Source of the DNA: Endozoicomonas numazuensis
GTDB lineage: Bacteria; Pseudomonadota; Gammaproteobacteria; Pseudomonadales; Endozoicomonadaceae
Reading direction: 5' to 3'
Assembly (NCBI RefSeq): GCF_000722635.1
Contig: NZ_JOKH01000008.1
Span: 32,063-96,062, forward strand
Length of the DNA stretch: 64,000 nt
The notes beneath the pieces are model-generated. The model saw nothing but the letters and a program-made list of their open reading frames with translations. It searched no databases and had not been told where the DNA came from. Below, piece after piece: positions 14,305 through 24,085 of this stretch (position 1 is the first letter of the stretch; each line of letters starts with the position of its first letter). The position numbers and the translations under genes are program-made.

Positions 14305-15708
14305 GTGGCGGAGAATAATTTTAAAAAGTTTATTGGTAAGAAAGGCAAAGTTTATAACGCTCGCTGGGAGGAGGCATTTGATCGCATCCTCACGCCTTTT
14401 GAAGAGTTCATTCATCGTCAGACAACCAGTGGCATCCTTCTGATGATTTGCGCGGTCATTGCTTTGGTGATTGCGAATTCGAATCTTTACCCTGCCTATG
14501 AACACATTCTGAAAACCTATGCAGGCATTTCCATAGGCGATGGTGGCCTGAAAATGTCCATTCACCATTGGGTTAATGATGGTCTGATGGCATTTTTCTT
14601 TTTCCACGTCGGCCTGGAACTCAAGCGTGAATTTCTGGTGGGTGAGCTGTCGGATCTGAAGCATGCTGTACTGCCGATCATGGCAGCCATTGGTGGAATG
14701 GTAGTGCCTGCTCTGATCTATGCAGGTTTGAATCCGGAAGGGGTTGCCGCCGATGGCTGGGGAATCCCGATGGCAACAGACATTGCCTTCGCCGTTGGTA
14801 CTTGTGCACTTTTAGGTGGCCGAGTCCCTAATAGTCTGATCACTTTCCTGGTAGCTCTAGCGATTGTGGATGACCTGGGTGCCATCGCTATTATTGCCAT
14901 TTTTTACACTAATGAAATTAACCAGGTTGCACTGATGTGGGCCGTTGGCTTTATAGCACTTTTATCAGTGCTTAATGCTTCTGGAATTCGTAACCCATTG
15001 CCGTACTTACTGGTGGGTGCCGGGCTCTGGTTCCAGCTTTACGAAGCCGGTATCCATGCAACATTGGCTGGTGTCATCACTGCCTTTGCCGTACCCGCAA
15101 AACCGAAATATGATCCTGTGGCGTTCAGTGACCAGATAAAAAGTCTGATCCGTCGATTTGATAGCAGTTACCGACCCGGTGAAAACGTTTTGCGCAATGA
15201 AAAAATGCGTGCGTATGTCCGTGCTTTGGGAGACGGTAGTCGGTTAGCAGAAGCCCCTCTGCAACGGATCGAGACGGGTTTACATTTGCCGGTCACCTAT
15301 ATCGTCATACCTATTTTTGCCCTGGCTAATGCCGGCATTCCCTTTAATGTATTTTCAGGGGATACGGAGATCTTTAACAACATCACGTTGGGGGTCACCC
15401 TGGGACTGGTATTGGGCAAGCTGATTGGTATTGCCGGAGCTACCTGGGTTGGCTGGAAGCTGGGTTGGGGAGAGTTGCCCCATAAATGCAACTTTATGCA
15501 TATCATCGGTGTCGCCTTCCTCGGAGGTATAGGCTTTACCATGTCGATCTTTATATCAGAACTGGCATTTGCCGGAAGTCCTAACGATCTGGTGCTGGCA
15601 AAAGCGGGTGTTCTGGTTGCTTCTCTGATTGCAGGTATTGCAGGGTTTATTTGTCTTGCAAAAGCTTCGCCCAAACCGGTGGAAGAGGAAAACTCAGTAC
15701 AAGCATAA
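14305..15708 (+). CDS. nhaA: Na+/H+ antiporter NhaA
   Basis: A 467-residue inner-membrane protein that expels Na+ (or Li+) in exchange for protons, important for salt and pH tolerance. The paired aspartates of the ion site are in LAIVDDLGAIAII (about residues 186-198), and about a dozen hydrophobic segments fit the NhaA fold. It exceeds E. coli NhaA (388) through an N-terminal extension of about 30 residues and a loop of about 50 residues (about 270-330, SYRPGENVLRNEKMRAYV). GTG start with AAGGAG upstream. Single-gene transcript with its own promoter and terminator. Confidence 0.95.
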   Translation: MAENNFKKFIGKKGKVYNARWEEAFDRILTPFEEFIHRQTTSGILLMICAVIALVIANSNLYPAYEHILKTYAGISIGDGGLKMSIHHWVNDGLMAFFFFHVGLELKREFLVGELSDLKHAVLPIMAAIGGMVVPALIYAGLNPEGVAADGWGIPMATDIAFAVGTCALLGGRVPNSLITFLVALAIVDDLGAIAIIAIFYTNEINQVALMWAVGFIALLSVLNASGIRNPLPYLLVGAGLWFQLYEAGIHATLAGVITAFAVPAKPKYDPVAFSDQIKSLIRRFDSSYRPGENVLRNEKMRAYVRALGDGSRLAEAPLQRIETGLHLPVTYIVIPIFALANAGIPFNVFSGDTEIFNNITLGVTLGLVLGKLIGIAGATWVGWKLGWGELPHKCNFMHIIGVAFLGGIGFTMSIFISELAFAGSPNDLVLAKAGVLVASLIAGIAGFICLAKASPKPVEEENSVQA

Positions 15709-15731
15709 AGGCAGATTGTGTTTGCCTAACG

Positions 15732-15768
15732 AAAAATGCCCGTAGCATGCTCCGGGCATTTTTTTACT
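15732..15768 (+). terminator. nhaA terminator
   Basis: A stem AAAAATGCCCG / CGGGCATTTTT closes on a 9-11-nt loop and ends in T7. Confidence 0.85.
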
Positions 15769-15842
15769 GAATTTTTAACCAAATTTTAAAATATACGTTA
15801 CTCACCAATATCTTATTGCGCACTCTAAGAAGTTATTCCTTG

Positions 15843-15884
15843 TGTCACAAATGTCATCAAACAGTCATCTGCAACCGTTATAAA
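15843..15884 (+). promoter_or_regulatory. Candidate Pho box and promoter
   Basis: TGTCAT (15852-15857) and AGTCAT (15863-15868) are spaced exactly 11 bp apart, as in PhoB half-site tandems, with a further TGTCAC at 15843. A -10-like TATAAA (15879-15884) follows 10 bp after the last half-site, as when a Pho box replaces the -35. This is a motif-level inference. Confidence 0.5.
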
Positions 15885-15919
15885 AAACCCTGATTAAATT
15901 ATTAGAATCAGGAACCTCG

Positions 15920-17632
15920 ATGGAACTGAAACTTGCCCGCAACGTCTTTCTTCTGGCTGCCCCTTTTGTCTTGGCTGGTTGTTCAACGGTTCAGGAGACC
16001 ACTGAAATCACTCACCCCACTATGGAACCTATCGGTCGTTATGCGTCGGGCAGTTTTCATAAAGGTGCGGCGGAGATTGTGGCCTGGCATAACGCCAGTC
16101 AGTCTATCTACGTTGTGAATGCCAGTGATAAGACCGTCGATATTCTCAGTGGTAAATCCCTTAAAGGTGAGCCTCTGGCTAATCCAACACAAGATTCGAA
16201 TCTGTTGAAGATAGGCAAGATCAATCTTCAATCCAGTGTGGATGAAATGGAGCTGGGCGCTGCTAACAGTGTCGCCGTTTATGGTGATTTGCTGGCGGTA
16301 GCTGTTGAGAACAGTAACAAACAAAAGAAGGGCGTCATCATACTTTATAAGTTGGACGCTGAAGGTGGGGCGGTATTCAGTGATTATAAAGTCGTCGGTG
16401 CACTGCCAGATATGGTCTCATTCACTCCAAACGGACAGTATCTCCTGAGTGCAAATGAGGGGGAACCTTCATTTGATTACAAGCATGACCCGGAAGGTTC
16501 AGTCAGTGTTATCAAGGTGACATCGGAAGGCAAGCTGGAAGAGCCCCGGCATGCCACTTTCACGGCTTTCAATAAAGGCCACTCCAGAAACAGTGAGCTG
16601 CCTGATGATGTTAGGGTATTCGGTCGTGATGCTTCTGTAGCTCAGGACCTTGAGCCTGAATACATTGCTGTTTCTGATAATTCAAACATCGCTTACGTTT
16701 CTCTTCAGGAAAATAATGCTCTTGCTGTGATTGATATTGCCAATGCCCGGGTCGATTCTATAGTGGCTCTTGGCTACAAGGACTATGGGCAGTCCCCGAT
16801 CGATGCCAGTAATAAAGATGGCGGTGTAAACCTCCAGAAGTGGAGTGGTGTTTATGGCATGTATCAGCCAGACACGATTGCTACCTATTCTGTAGAAGGT
16901 AAAACCTATGTAGTGACAGCAAATGAAGGTGATGCTCGAGACTACTGGTACAAAGCAGCTTCAGAAGACCAGTGTCTGGCATCCGGTGGTCTGAAATACG
17001 ACGACGAAGACGGTTGTCTGGGTTTCTCAGAAGAAGTTCGTACCAAAAAGGTCAAAGTGGATCTGGAGCATCCGAATGCCGATGCGGCAAAAGACAAGAA
17101 AAAGCTGGCTCGTCTGAAGATCACCAATACCCTGGGTGACATCGATAACGATGGTCAATTTGAACAGCTCTATTCATACGGTGCACGTTCATTCTCTATC
17201 TGGAATGAAGAAGGTGAACTGGTTTATGACTCTGGTAGTGATTTTGAAGAAGTGACCGCTGCTGTTCTTGGTGAAAACTTTAACAATAACGATGAAGAGA
17301 CCAAAGGGGATAATCGCAGTGATGACAAAGGTCCAGAGCCTGAAGCATTGGCTTTAGGTGAGGTGGATGGACGTCAGTATGCCTTTATTGGTTTAGAAAG
17401 AACCGGTGGTGTTCTTATGTATGACGTAACAAATCCTGCTGAAGCTGAGTTTATCAGTTACGTCTACAATCGAGATTTCTCAGTGGATACTGAAAAAGAA
17501 CCCCAAAAAGCAGGTGATGTCTCTCCAGAGGGCATGAAGTTTGTGGATGCCGGTGAAAGCCCCACAGGAAAGCCTCTGTTGATCATCGGCCATGAAGTAT
17601 CGGGTTCTACACTGGTTTACCAGATCGACTGA
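15920..17632 (+). CDS. Choice-of-anchor I family lipoprotein
   Basis: A 570-residue exported lipoprotein with a lipobox (LAGC, Cys about 20) after a hydrophobic signal. The body has repeated propeller-like strands typical of the choice-of-anchor I family: HNASQSIYVVNASDKTVDIL, ANSVAVYGDLLAVAVEN, GALPDMVSFTPNGQYLLSA and PDTIATYSVEGKTYVVTA with NEGDARDY. Relatives have been annotated as alkaline phosphatase-like, and the Pho-like box upstream would agree with phosphate control, but no phosphatase active site is evident. Its 3' end overlaps convergent kdgK by 16 bp. Confidence 0.85.
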   Translation: MELKLARNVFLLAAPFVLAGCSTVQETTEITHPTMEPIGRYASGSFHKGAAEIVAWHNASQSIYVVNASDKTVDILSGKSLKGEPLANPTQDSNLLKIGKINLQSSVDEMELGAANSVAVYGDLLAVAVENSNKQKKGVIILYKLDAEGGAVFSDYKVVGALPDMVSFTPNGQYLLSANEGEPSFDYKHDPEGSVSVIKVTSEGKLEEPRHATFTAFNKGHSRNSELPDDVRVFGRDASVAQDLEPEYIAVSDNSNIAYVSLQENNALAVIDIANARVDSIVALGYKDYGQSPIDASNKDGGVNLQKWSGVYGMYQPDTIATYSVEGKTYVVTANEGDARDYWYKAASEDQCLASGGLKYDDEDGCLGFSEEVRTKKVKVDLEHPNADAAKDKKKLARLKITNTLGDIDNDGQFEQLYSYGARSFSIWNEEGELVYDSGSDFEEVTAAVLGENFNNNDEETKGDNRSDDKGPEPEALALGEVDGRQYAFIGLERTGGVLMYDVTNPAEAEFISYVYNRDFSVDTEKEPQKAGDVSPEGMKFVDAGESPTGKPLLIIGHEVSGSTLVYQID

Positions 17633-18570
17633 TTATCTTTTCCTTTCAGCTGACTATTCTTGGGCAAGTATCTGGGAATGATCGCACCAGGGTAGGAAAC
17701 AACGATAGATGCCATTTGCTGTGCACAGTGAATGGCATTTTCTATTGATTTGTTGGCTATCCTGGCAGCCAGATAGGCGCCATTAAAAGCATCACCTGCG
17801 GCAGTGGTATCCAGGACGTTTTTTACAGGGATTGCAGGTATCTGTTTCTCCACTGTAGTGGATCTAACAAAACACCCCCTTTCACCCTGCTTAATAACTA
17901 CTTCAGGAATGTTCTCCAGACGTTTGAGTATCTGAGATAGCTCTGTACCGCCATACAGTGCTGCTTCGTCATCCTGTGAAAGCAGAGCGGTATGGGTCAG
18001 AGAAAGTACTTCTGCGATGCATTGTTGAGCCTCTTCAGTGGACGACCAGAGTGTGGGTCGATAATTGCTGTCAAAAGCAATTTGGGCTCCGCGACGTTTT
18101 GCTTGCTGCAGAATATCCAGTAATAACCGACGACTGTGGTCATCCAGAATAGCCAGAGTAATACCTGAAAGGTAATAGAGGTCAAAAGACTGCTGTAGCT
18201 TTACTCGTTGTTCCGGCTCAAGGCCTGCTGTGAACATATAGCGAGCTGCTGAGTCGTCTCTGTTGTAACTGAAGCTTCTTTCCCCATCAGCTGTCAGGTG
18301 TATCTGGTACTGTCCGGGCTGCTTGCCTTCTACACAACCCACTAACTCGCAGTCAATGTCTTCTTTTTGCCATTCGCCCAATAAAGTTGAGCTAAGAGGA
18401 TCATGTCCCAGTGCTGTGATAAAGCTGATCTTTCCCCCATTGTGCAGGGAACGTTTCATATAGACAGCAGTGTTATAAACATCACCTCCGCATCTGAACG
18501 GTTCGTTAAACGATGGCTGGGAGTGTTGTTCTTCCATGCACTCTCCGATGCAGGCAATGGCCTGAATCAT
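17617..18570 (-). CDS. kdgK: 2-dehydro-3-deoxygluconate kinase (KdgK)
   Basis: A PfkB-family sugar kinase (317 residues) that phosphorylates KDG to KDPG, the last step of the hexuronate route before the aldolase. The PfkB signature DTTAAGDAFNGAYLA (from about residue 254) includes the catalytic Asp. The N-terminus IACIGECMEE resembles KdgK. I place the start at 18570 because AGAGGT lies 6 nt upstream. The in-frame ATG at 18585 lies inside uxuA and has no ribosome site. It is the final gene of the operon, 4 nt from the uxuA stop. Confidence 0.92.
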   Translation of the reverse strand: MIQAIACIGECMEEQHSQPSFNEPFRCGGDVYNTAVYMKRSLHNGGKISFITALGHDPLSSTLLGEWQKEDIDCELVGCVEGKQPGQYQIHLTADGERSFSYNRDDSAARYMFTAGLEPEQRVKLQQSFDLYYLSGITLAILDDHSRRLLLDILQQAKRRGAQIAFDSNYRPTLWSSTEEAQQCIAEVLSLTHTALLSQDDEAALYGGTELSQILKRLENIPEVVIKQGERGCFVRSTTVEKQIPAIPVKNVLDTTAAGDAFNGAYLAARIANKSIENAIHCAQQMASIVVSYPGAIIPRYLPKNSQLKGKDNQSIW

Positions 18571-18574
18571 AAGG

Positions 18575-19789
18575 TTACCTCTCATTACTCAGGCTTAGTG
18601 AGTGCTCTATACCTGTCATCAGGCCTCGTAACTCAGCCAGTCCCCTCATTCTGCCAATGCAAGAATAACCGGGGTTGGTCTTTTTATTCATGTCATCCAA
18701 CATTTGGTGTCCGTGATCAGGACGCATGGGAATGCAGTGGTCTGAGCGACCTTCCTGTTTTCTTCTACGCTGTTCAAGCAACAAATTGCGGACAATGGGA
18801 AACATATTGTGGTCGCCCTGAAGGTGATCGGCTTCATGGAAACTCTGTGAGTCAGTTTCCCGTGAGATATTCCGTAAATGCACAAAACCGATGCGGTGCC
18901 CCAGCCTTTCTACCAGCCCTGCCAGATCAATGCCTTTCACAGGCCCCAGAGAACCGCAGCAGAGTGTGATGCTATTCGCCGGAGAATCGACCATCTCAAG
19001 AATGTCTGAAAGATCCGTTTCAGTACTGGCGATGCGCGGTAATCCCAGTAATGGCCAGGGAGGATCATCAGGATGTATAGCCATGCAGATGTCGTGTCTT
19101 TGGGCAACAGGTATGACCTGTTTCAGGAAGAAAGCCAGATTTTCTTTTAACTGTTTACTGCTGATTGTCTGATATGGGTCAATGGCGCTCTGGAGTTGGT
19201 GGACGGTGTAATCTTCTTCAGAACCAGGTAGTCCTGCAATAATGTTAGCTGTGAGTCGTTTAATGGATTCAGATGACAAGGACTTGAAACGTTGCTGAGC
19301 TTTATCGTAAAGCTGAGCGTTGTAGTCTTGCTTTGCTGTCGGTCTTTTAAGGATAAAGAGATCAAAGGCTGCAAAGTCGACCGCATCAAAACGCAGGGCT
19401 CTGGAACCGTCGGGCATTTCATATGCCAGATCGGTGCGGGTCCAGTCGAGAACCGGCATGAAGTTATAACAAACGGTTTTGATGCCGCATTGGGAGAGGT
19501 TTTCGAGTGTCTTCTGATAATTCTCTATATGTCTGAGGTAATCGCCATTACGAAGCTTTATAGCTTCGGTCACGGGGACACTTTCTACCACTGACCAACT
19601 CAGTCCGGTTGGCTGGTCGTTGTTGAATTCAATCTCCCGACAACGTCTCTGGATTTCTTTAAGCGACCATACCTCTCCATTAGGAATATGATGCAGGGCT
19701 GTAACTATGCCAGTAGCTCCCGTTTGTCGAATATCATTGATTGTCACTGGATCATCAGGGCCGAACCAGCGCCAGGTTTGCTCCATCAT
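18575..19789 (-). CDS. uxuA: Mannonate dehydratase
   Basis: A 404-residue enzyme (E. coli 394) converting D-mannonate to 2-keto-3-deoxygluconate. It has the UxuA N-terminus MEQTWRWFGPDDPVTINDIRQ and the metal-site segments AIHPDDPPW and FVHLRN with DHGHQ near the C-terminus. The start ATG overlaps the uxuB stop in an ATGA arrangement, with AGAGGT upstream, so translation is coupled. A second ATG one codon later is an alternative. Confidence 0.96.
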   Translation of the reverse strand: MMEQTWRWFGPDDPVTINDIRQTGATGIVTALHHIPNGEVWSLKEIQRRCREIEFNNDQPTGLSWSVVESVPVTEAIKLRNGDYLRHIENYQKTLENLSQCGIKTVCYNFMPVLDWTRTDLAYEMPDGSRALRFDAVDFAAFDLFILKRPTAKQDYNAQLYDKAQQRFKSLSSESIKRLTANIIAGLPGSEEDYTVHQLQSAIDPYQTISSKQLKENLAFFLKQVIPVAQRHDICMAIHPDDPPWPLLGLPRIASTETDLSDILEMVDSPANSITLCCGSLGPVKGIDLAGLVERLGHRIGFVHLRNISRETDSQSFHEADHLQGDHNMFPIVRNLLLEQRRRKQEGRSDHCIPMRPDHGHQMLDDMNKKTNPGYSCIGRMRGLAELRGLMTGIEHSLSLSNER

Positions 19790-21294
19790 AATGAACCTCT
19801 TTCCGCCAGAGATATGACCGCTGCTTCAGCCCCACTTTCCAAGAGGATGTGATAAGCGTTGCTTATAACTTTCTTGAACTCAGTGTTTACGATCAAGTCC
19901 TCACCAAACACCGTTTCCAGGTTCAACATATTGGCCAGAAAATGGTCTGGATCATCTGGGTAGCGGTTATGGATTTTCAGAAATTCATGTTTGAGAGGGT
20001 CGAGGACTTCGATCCTCTCTCCCAGAAGGTTTTGGCCACTGGCGTATTGTATCCATGCAGCGATCCCCAGACCCAGAAAGTTGAAGGAAGATTTTTGTTT
20101 CAGGTGCCAGCGCACAGTATTGAGCCATCGCTGTGGGATTTTCTGACTGCCGTCCATGGCTACCTGCGAGGTTTTATGTTTCAGACAGGTATTACTGAAT
20201 CGACTCAGAATTTGATCGGCATAGGCATGCAGATCCACTCCCTCTGGCATACTCAGAGATACCATGGCTTCTTCATAGAGCAGGCGTCGAGCTGCAAGAC
20301 GGTAGCCACTGTGGCTCATAACCTGTGCAATGGTTTGAAAGCCTCCAAGGTAGCCCAGATAAGCCAGAAAAGAGTGGCATCCATTGAGCATCCTCAGTTT
20401 CATCGTTTCATAAGGTCTGACATCGTCAACAAACTTGGCACCATCAATCAGATCCCAGTCGGGCCGCCCCATAGGAAAGTTGTCTTCGACAACCCACTGA
20501 CGAAAGTTCTCTGTGAGTAGGGCGGCAGAGTCATAAAAACTGTTTTGTTCAGCGAGGTCAGCAAGATCACTGTCTGAAACAGAGGGAACGATACGGTCTA
20601 CCATCGTGTTTGGAAATGCAACATTCTGCTCTATCCAGTTGGCCAGTTCAGGGTCTGAAAGCTTTGCCAGCTGTAAAACAGCACTTCGGGTGCGCTGGCC
20701 GTTTTCCGGAATGTTGTCGCAACTCAGAACCGTGAAGGCGGGTCTGCTCTTCTGTTGTCGTATTTTAAGCGCCTGAATAATAAATCCCATCGCGGTGACA
20801 GGGTGTTCAGGATGATGAATATCATTCTGTATATCGGGATGATCTGTCAGTAGCTTGTCGGATGAAGGATCAAGGCAATAACCTTTCTCAGTGATGGTTA
20901 AAGAAACAATACGAGTTTCTAACTCTGCCATTTGTTGAATCAGAGGCACTGGATCAACTCGGGCAAACAAACATTTCACCAGTGCCCCACAAATGGAGAC
21001 CGAGCGGTGACCTTTTGCATCGACTTCGGTCACTGAGAACAGGTTGTCTTGCTGATCAAGCGCTTCAACCAGCTTTAGATTACTGCGGATATTGGCTGCA
21101 CAAATCCCCCAGGCTTTTTCGTCACCGGCACTGAGTGTTTCACAGGTATATAGTGCCTGATGCGCTCTGTGAAAGGCGCCCAGTCCCAGATGAATAATGC
21201 CTGTTTTTAACTGACTACGATCATAGCTGAAGGCATTCATCCAGGGTTCTATTGTCAGGTCACTGTTGAGTCTTTTGGCTACAGAGTTATCCAT
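19786..21294 (-). CDS. uxuB: Fructuronate reductase (mannonate oxidoreductase)
   Basis: A 502-residue member of the polyol-specific long-chain dehydrogenase family that reduces D-fructuronate to D-mannonate with NADH. The N-terminal Rossmann segment IIHLGLGAFHRAHQALY and the catalytic KLRMLNGCHSFLAYLGYL (Lys, Asn, His positions) are conserved. The start ATG shares one base with the uxaC stop (TGATG). Within this family the substrate is assigned from the neighbours uxaC and uxuA; tagaturonate reductase UxaB is a related alternative. Confidence 0.93.
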   Translation of the reverse strand: MDNSVAKRLNSDLTIEPWMNAFSYDRSQLKTGIIHLGLGAFHRAHQALYTCETLSAGDEKAWGICAANIRSNLKLVEALDQQDNLFSVTEVDAKGHRSVSICGALVKCLFARVDPVPLIQQMAELETRIVSLTITEKGYCLDPSSDKLLTDHPDIQNDIHHPEHPVTAMGFIIQALKIRQQKSRPAFTVLSCDNIPENGQRTRSAVLQLAKLSDPELANWIEQNVAFPNTMVDRIVPSVSDSDLADLAEQNSFYDSAALLTENFRQWVVEDNFPMGRPDWDLIDGAKFVDDVRPYETMKLRMLNGCHSFLAYLGYLGGFQTIAQVMSHSGYRLAARRLLYEEAMVSLSMPEGVDLHAYADQILSRFSNTCLKHKTSQVAMDGSQKIPQRWLNTVRWHLKQKSSFNFLGLGIAAWIQYASGQNLLGERIEVLDPLKHEFLKIHNRYPDDPDHFLANMLNLETVFGEDLIVNTEFKKVISNAYHILLESGAEAAVISLAERGSL

Positions 21295-22706
21295 CAGAGT
21301 TTATAGGCCTCTTTAGGGAGTCGATACGTCAGGTCATGAGCTGTTTCTATAGCTTCGTCTAACGTCATTCTGTGTTCACAGACCAGGTCAGCCAGGAAGC
21401 GACTGTCCATCCTTCGTGCAACATCATGGCGGGCCGGAATAGAGAGAAATGCACGAGTATCGTCGTTAAATCCCACGGTGTTGTAAAAGCCGGCTGTTTC
21501 TGTGGTTTGTTGTCGGTAGCGAAGCATGCCTTCAGGGCTGTCATGAAACCACCAGGGTGGGCCCAGTTTCATGGCTGGATAGTGACCAGCCAGTGGCGCT
21601 AACTCTCGACTGTAAGTGGACTCATCGAGGGTGAAGACAATCAGGGTAAGCTCAGGATGGTTGCCTGCGTCATTCAGCAGAGGTTCTAATCCTTCAACGA
21701 AATTAACAGGGCGAGGAATGTCACAGCCTTTATCCATTCCAAAGCGATCGAATACGTGTGCATTATGGTTGCGGCAGGAGCCTGTATGAAGCTGCATAAC
21801 CAATCCGTCCTGGAGGCTCATGCGAGCCATTTCTACCAGCATATGGCCTCTGAATTGTTCTGCCTCACCTGCAGAAAGGGTTCCTTCCAGTGCTTGGGTA
21901 AGAAACCTTTGGCACTGAGATTCTGAAAGTATTGTCGTATAAGGTGTCGGGAACCCATGATCGGTGGCTGTTGCGCCGGACTCCGCAAAAAAACGACGGC
22001 GAACCCTCAGGGCTTCAAGGTACTGGTGCCAGTTGTGAGGATCTTGCCCGGTGAGTTCGGCCAGTTTCTGCATGTCTTGCTGGAAGTCAGGGTGTTCAGG
22101 GTTGGTCACACTGTCTGGCCGGAAGGTAGTGATGACCCGCCCTTTCCATTCTGACTGATTCAAATGTTGGTGGTATGTCAGCGAATCTACGGCTGACTCA
22201 GTGGTTGCCAGTACTTCTATGTTAAAGCGCTCGAATAAGGTTCTGGGAAGAAAGGCCGGTGTGCTGAGTTTATGACTGATTTCATCGTAGATTTGATCGG
22301 CAGTGGTTGCATTCAGTGAGTGTGAAACCCTCAGGACTTCATGGAGTGCGTGATCAATCCAGAGTCGAGTGGGTGTGGCACGGTAGAGTTGTTGGTAGTG
22401 TTGGGCAAAAGTGTGCCAGATTTTTCTTGGGTTGAGTTCAGTGGCTCCGGATGCATCAGGTACACCCAGGTTTTCCATGGGAATTCCCTGACTGTAGAGC
22501 ATTCTGAAGACATAATGATCTGGTGTGATGAACAGGGCTGAAGGATTTTCGAAAGGCAGGTTTTCAGCAAACCATCTGGCTTCGGTATGCCCATGTGGGC
22601 TGATGATAGGTAACGCTTTTATGGTTTGATAAATCTCTCGGGCTACCTGCCGGACTGCAGGCTCTACAGGGAACAGTCTGTCAGGGTGCAGGAGCTCACT
22701 GGTCAT
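21294..22706 (-). CDS. uxaC: Glucuronate isomerase
   Basis: A 470-residue enzyme, the same length as E. coli UxaC, that isomerises D-glucuronate to D-fructuronate (and galacturonate to tagaturonate). Metal-site residues are seen in ISPHGHTEARWFAENLPF, and the C-terminal part has VGFNDDTRAFLSIPARHDV. TGAGGTGA precedes the ATG. It follows the transporter genes by 74 nt with no terminator, so the transporter and enzymes probably share a transcript. Confidence 0.97.
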   Translation of the reverse strand: MTSELLHPDRLFPVEPAVRQVAREIYQTIKALPIISPHGHTEARWFAENLPFENPSALFITPDHYVFRMLYSQGIPMENLGVPDASGATELNPRKIWHTFAQHYQQLYRATPTRLWIDHALHEVLRVSHSLNATTADQIYDEISHKLSTPAFLPRTLFERFNIEVLATTESAVDSLTYHQHLNQSEWKGRVITTFRPDSVTNPEHPDFQQDMQKLAELTGQDPHNWHQYLEALRVRRRFFAESGATATDHGFPTPYTTILSESQCQRFLTQALEGTLSAGEAEQFRGHMLVEMARMSLQDGLVMQLHTGSCRNHNAHVFDRFGMDKGCDIPRPVNFVEGLEPLLNDAGNHPELTLIVFTLDESTYSRELAPLAGHYPAMKLGPPWWFHDSPEGMLRYRQQTTETAGFYNTVGFNDDTRAFLSIPARHDVARRMDSRFLADLVCEHRMTLDEAIETAHDLTYRLPKEAYKL

Positions 22707-22780
22707 AACGTCACCTCAAAAAGACCTGTCGAATGGATTCATCAGTGTAGTCTGGAAAACACTGTGTGCCGGGCGTTCTG

Positions 22781-24085
22781 TTAATTCAAGCCAAATAGAT
22801 GTGGCAGAAATAATGAGATCTGAGGGACAAAGGAAATGATCATTAGCAACAGAAAGAGAACCACGTAAAACGGCAACATGGGGCGGATGACTTGATGAAT
22901 ATCCACCTTGCCAACGCTGCAACCAATAAACAGGGCATTACCCACGGGTGGGGTAATCAGGCCAATGCAGAGATTGAAAATCATCATGATGCCAAAATGC
23001 AGGGGGCTCATACCCAGTTCTGTAGCAATAGGCAAAAAAATAGGCGTAAACACCAGCACTGCAGGCGTCATATCCATAAATGTGCCTATAAATAGAAGTA
23101 ACAGGTTGATGGCGAGAATAATCAGAATTGGGTTATCTGACAGTTTTAGAAGATGGGTGCTGATCAGGTTGGGCAAGTCTGCTGATGTTAACGCCCAGGA
23201 CATGCTGACAGAGACAGCAACCAACAGAAGAACAATTGAGGTCGTGATGACAGACTCAAGAATAATGGACGGCAACTGTTTAATAGTGATCTCTCGATAG
23301 ATGAAAAAGGCCAGAATAAAACTGTAGGCAACAGCAAAAGCGGAAGCCTCTGTCGCTGTAAATATGCCGCTTAGAATGCCTCCCATAACAATAATGATCA
23401 AAGAGAGGCAGGGCATGGCTTCCAGAAAAGCGCGGAAGATTGTTTGTACCGGTGGGCGTTTATTTCGAGGGTAATGACGTCCAGCCGCAATCCAGGCTGT
23501 TACGGCCATCAGGCAAAGTCCCATCAGAATACCTGGCAGGTATCCCGCCATAAACAGCGCAGCAATCGATACTGAGCCACTGGTCAGAGCATAAACAATC
23601 ATCACGTTGCTGGGAGGAATCAACAGACCTACCGGACAGGACGCCGCATTAACGGCAGCTGAAAAGGCCGGATTGTAACCTTCCTTTTTTTGCACCGGGC
23701 TGATAATGCTGCCAACAGCAGCGGCCGATGCAGCGCCAGAGCCTGAAATTGAGCCAAAAAGCATATTAGCCATGATGTTTACATGAGCCAGAGAGCCGGG
23801 GAGTGTGCCGACCAATACCTGAGAAAAGTTAATGAGCCGGCGGGCAATGCCTCCCTGGTTCATTAACACGCCCGCAAGAATAAAAAAGGGGATCGCCAGC
23901 AGGGAAAAACTTTTCAGACCTGTACTCAATCTCTGGGCAATAAGAATCAGAGACGTTTCAAAAGGCAACATGGTCATCACAGATAGCAATGTTGCAATGC
24001 CTATGGCAAAGCAAATGGGTACCCCCAGAAACAGTAGTAATAGGAAACATCCAAAAAGAATCGTTATAGCGAGTATTTCCATCAT
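22781..24085 (-). CDS. TRAP transporter large permease (DctM)
   Basis: A 434-residue inner-membrane protein with about 12 hydrophobic segments, the large subunit of a tripartite sodium-coupled carrier. Typical DctM segments include LFGSISGSGAASAAAVGSI and CPVGLLIPPSNVMIVYA, plus GLITPPVGNALFIGCSV near the C-terminus. Its ATG overlaps the dctQ stop by 4 bases. Given the operon, the substrate is probably a hexuronate such as glucuronate or galacturonate (inference). Confidence 0.94.
   Translation of the reverse strand: MMEILAITILFGCFLLLLFLGVPICFAIGIATLLSVMTMLPFETSLILIAQRLSTGLKSFSLLAIPFFILAGVLMNQGGIARRLINFSQVLVGTLPGSLAHVNIMANMLFGSISGSGAASAAAVGSIISPVQKKEGYNPAFSAAVNAASCPVGLLIPPSNVMIVYALTSGSVSIAALFMAGYLPGILMGLCLMAVTAWIAAGRHYPRNKRPPVQTIFRAFLEAMPCLSLIIIVMGGILSGIFTATEASAFAVAYSFILAFFIYREITIKQLPSIILESVITTSIVLLLVAVSVSMSWALTSADLPNLISTHLLKLSDNPILIILAINLLLLFIGTFMDMTPAVLVFTPIFLPIATELGMSPLHFGIMMIFNLCIGLITPPVGNALFIGCSVGKVDIHQVIRPMLPFYVVLFLLLMIISFVPQISLFLPHLFGLN

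Noticed and set aside
15920-17632. Alkaline phosphatase annotation
   Set aside because: No phosphatase active-site motif is visible; the propeller-like choice-of-anchor I family fits better.
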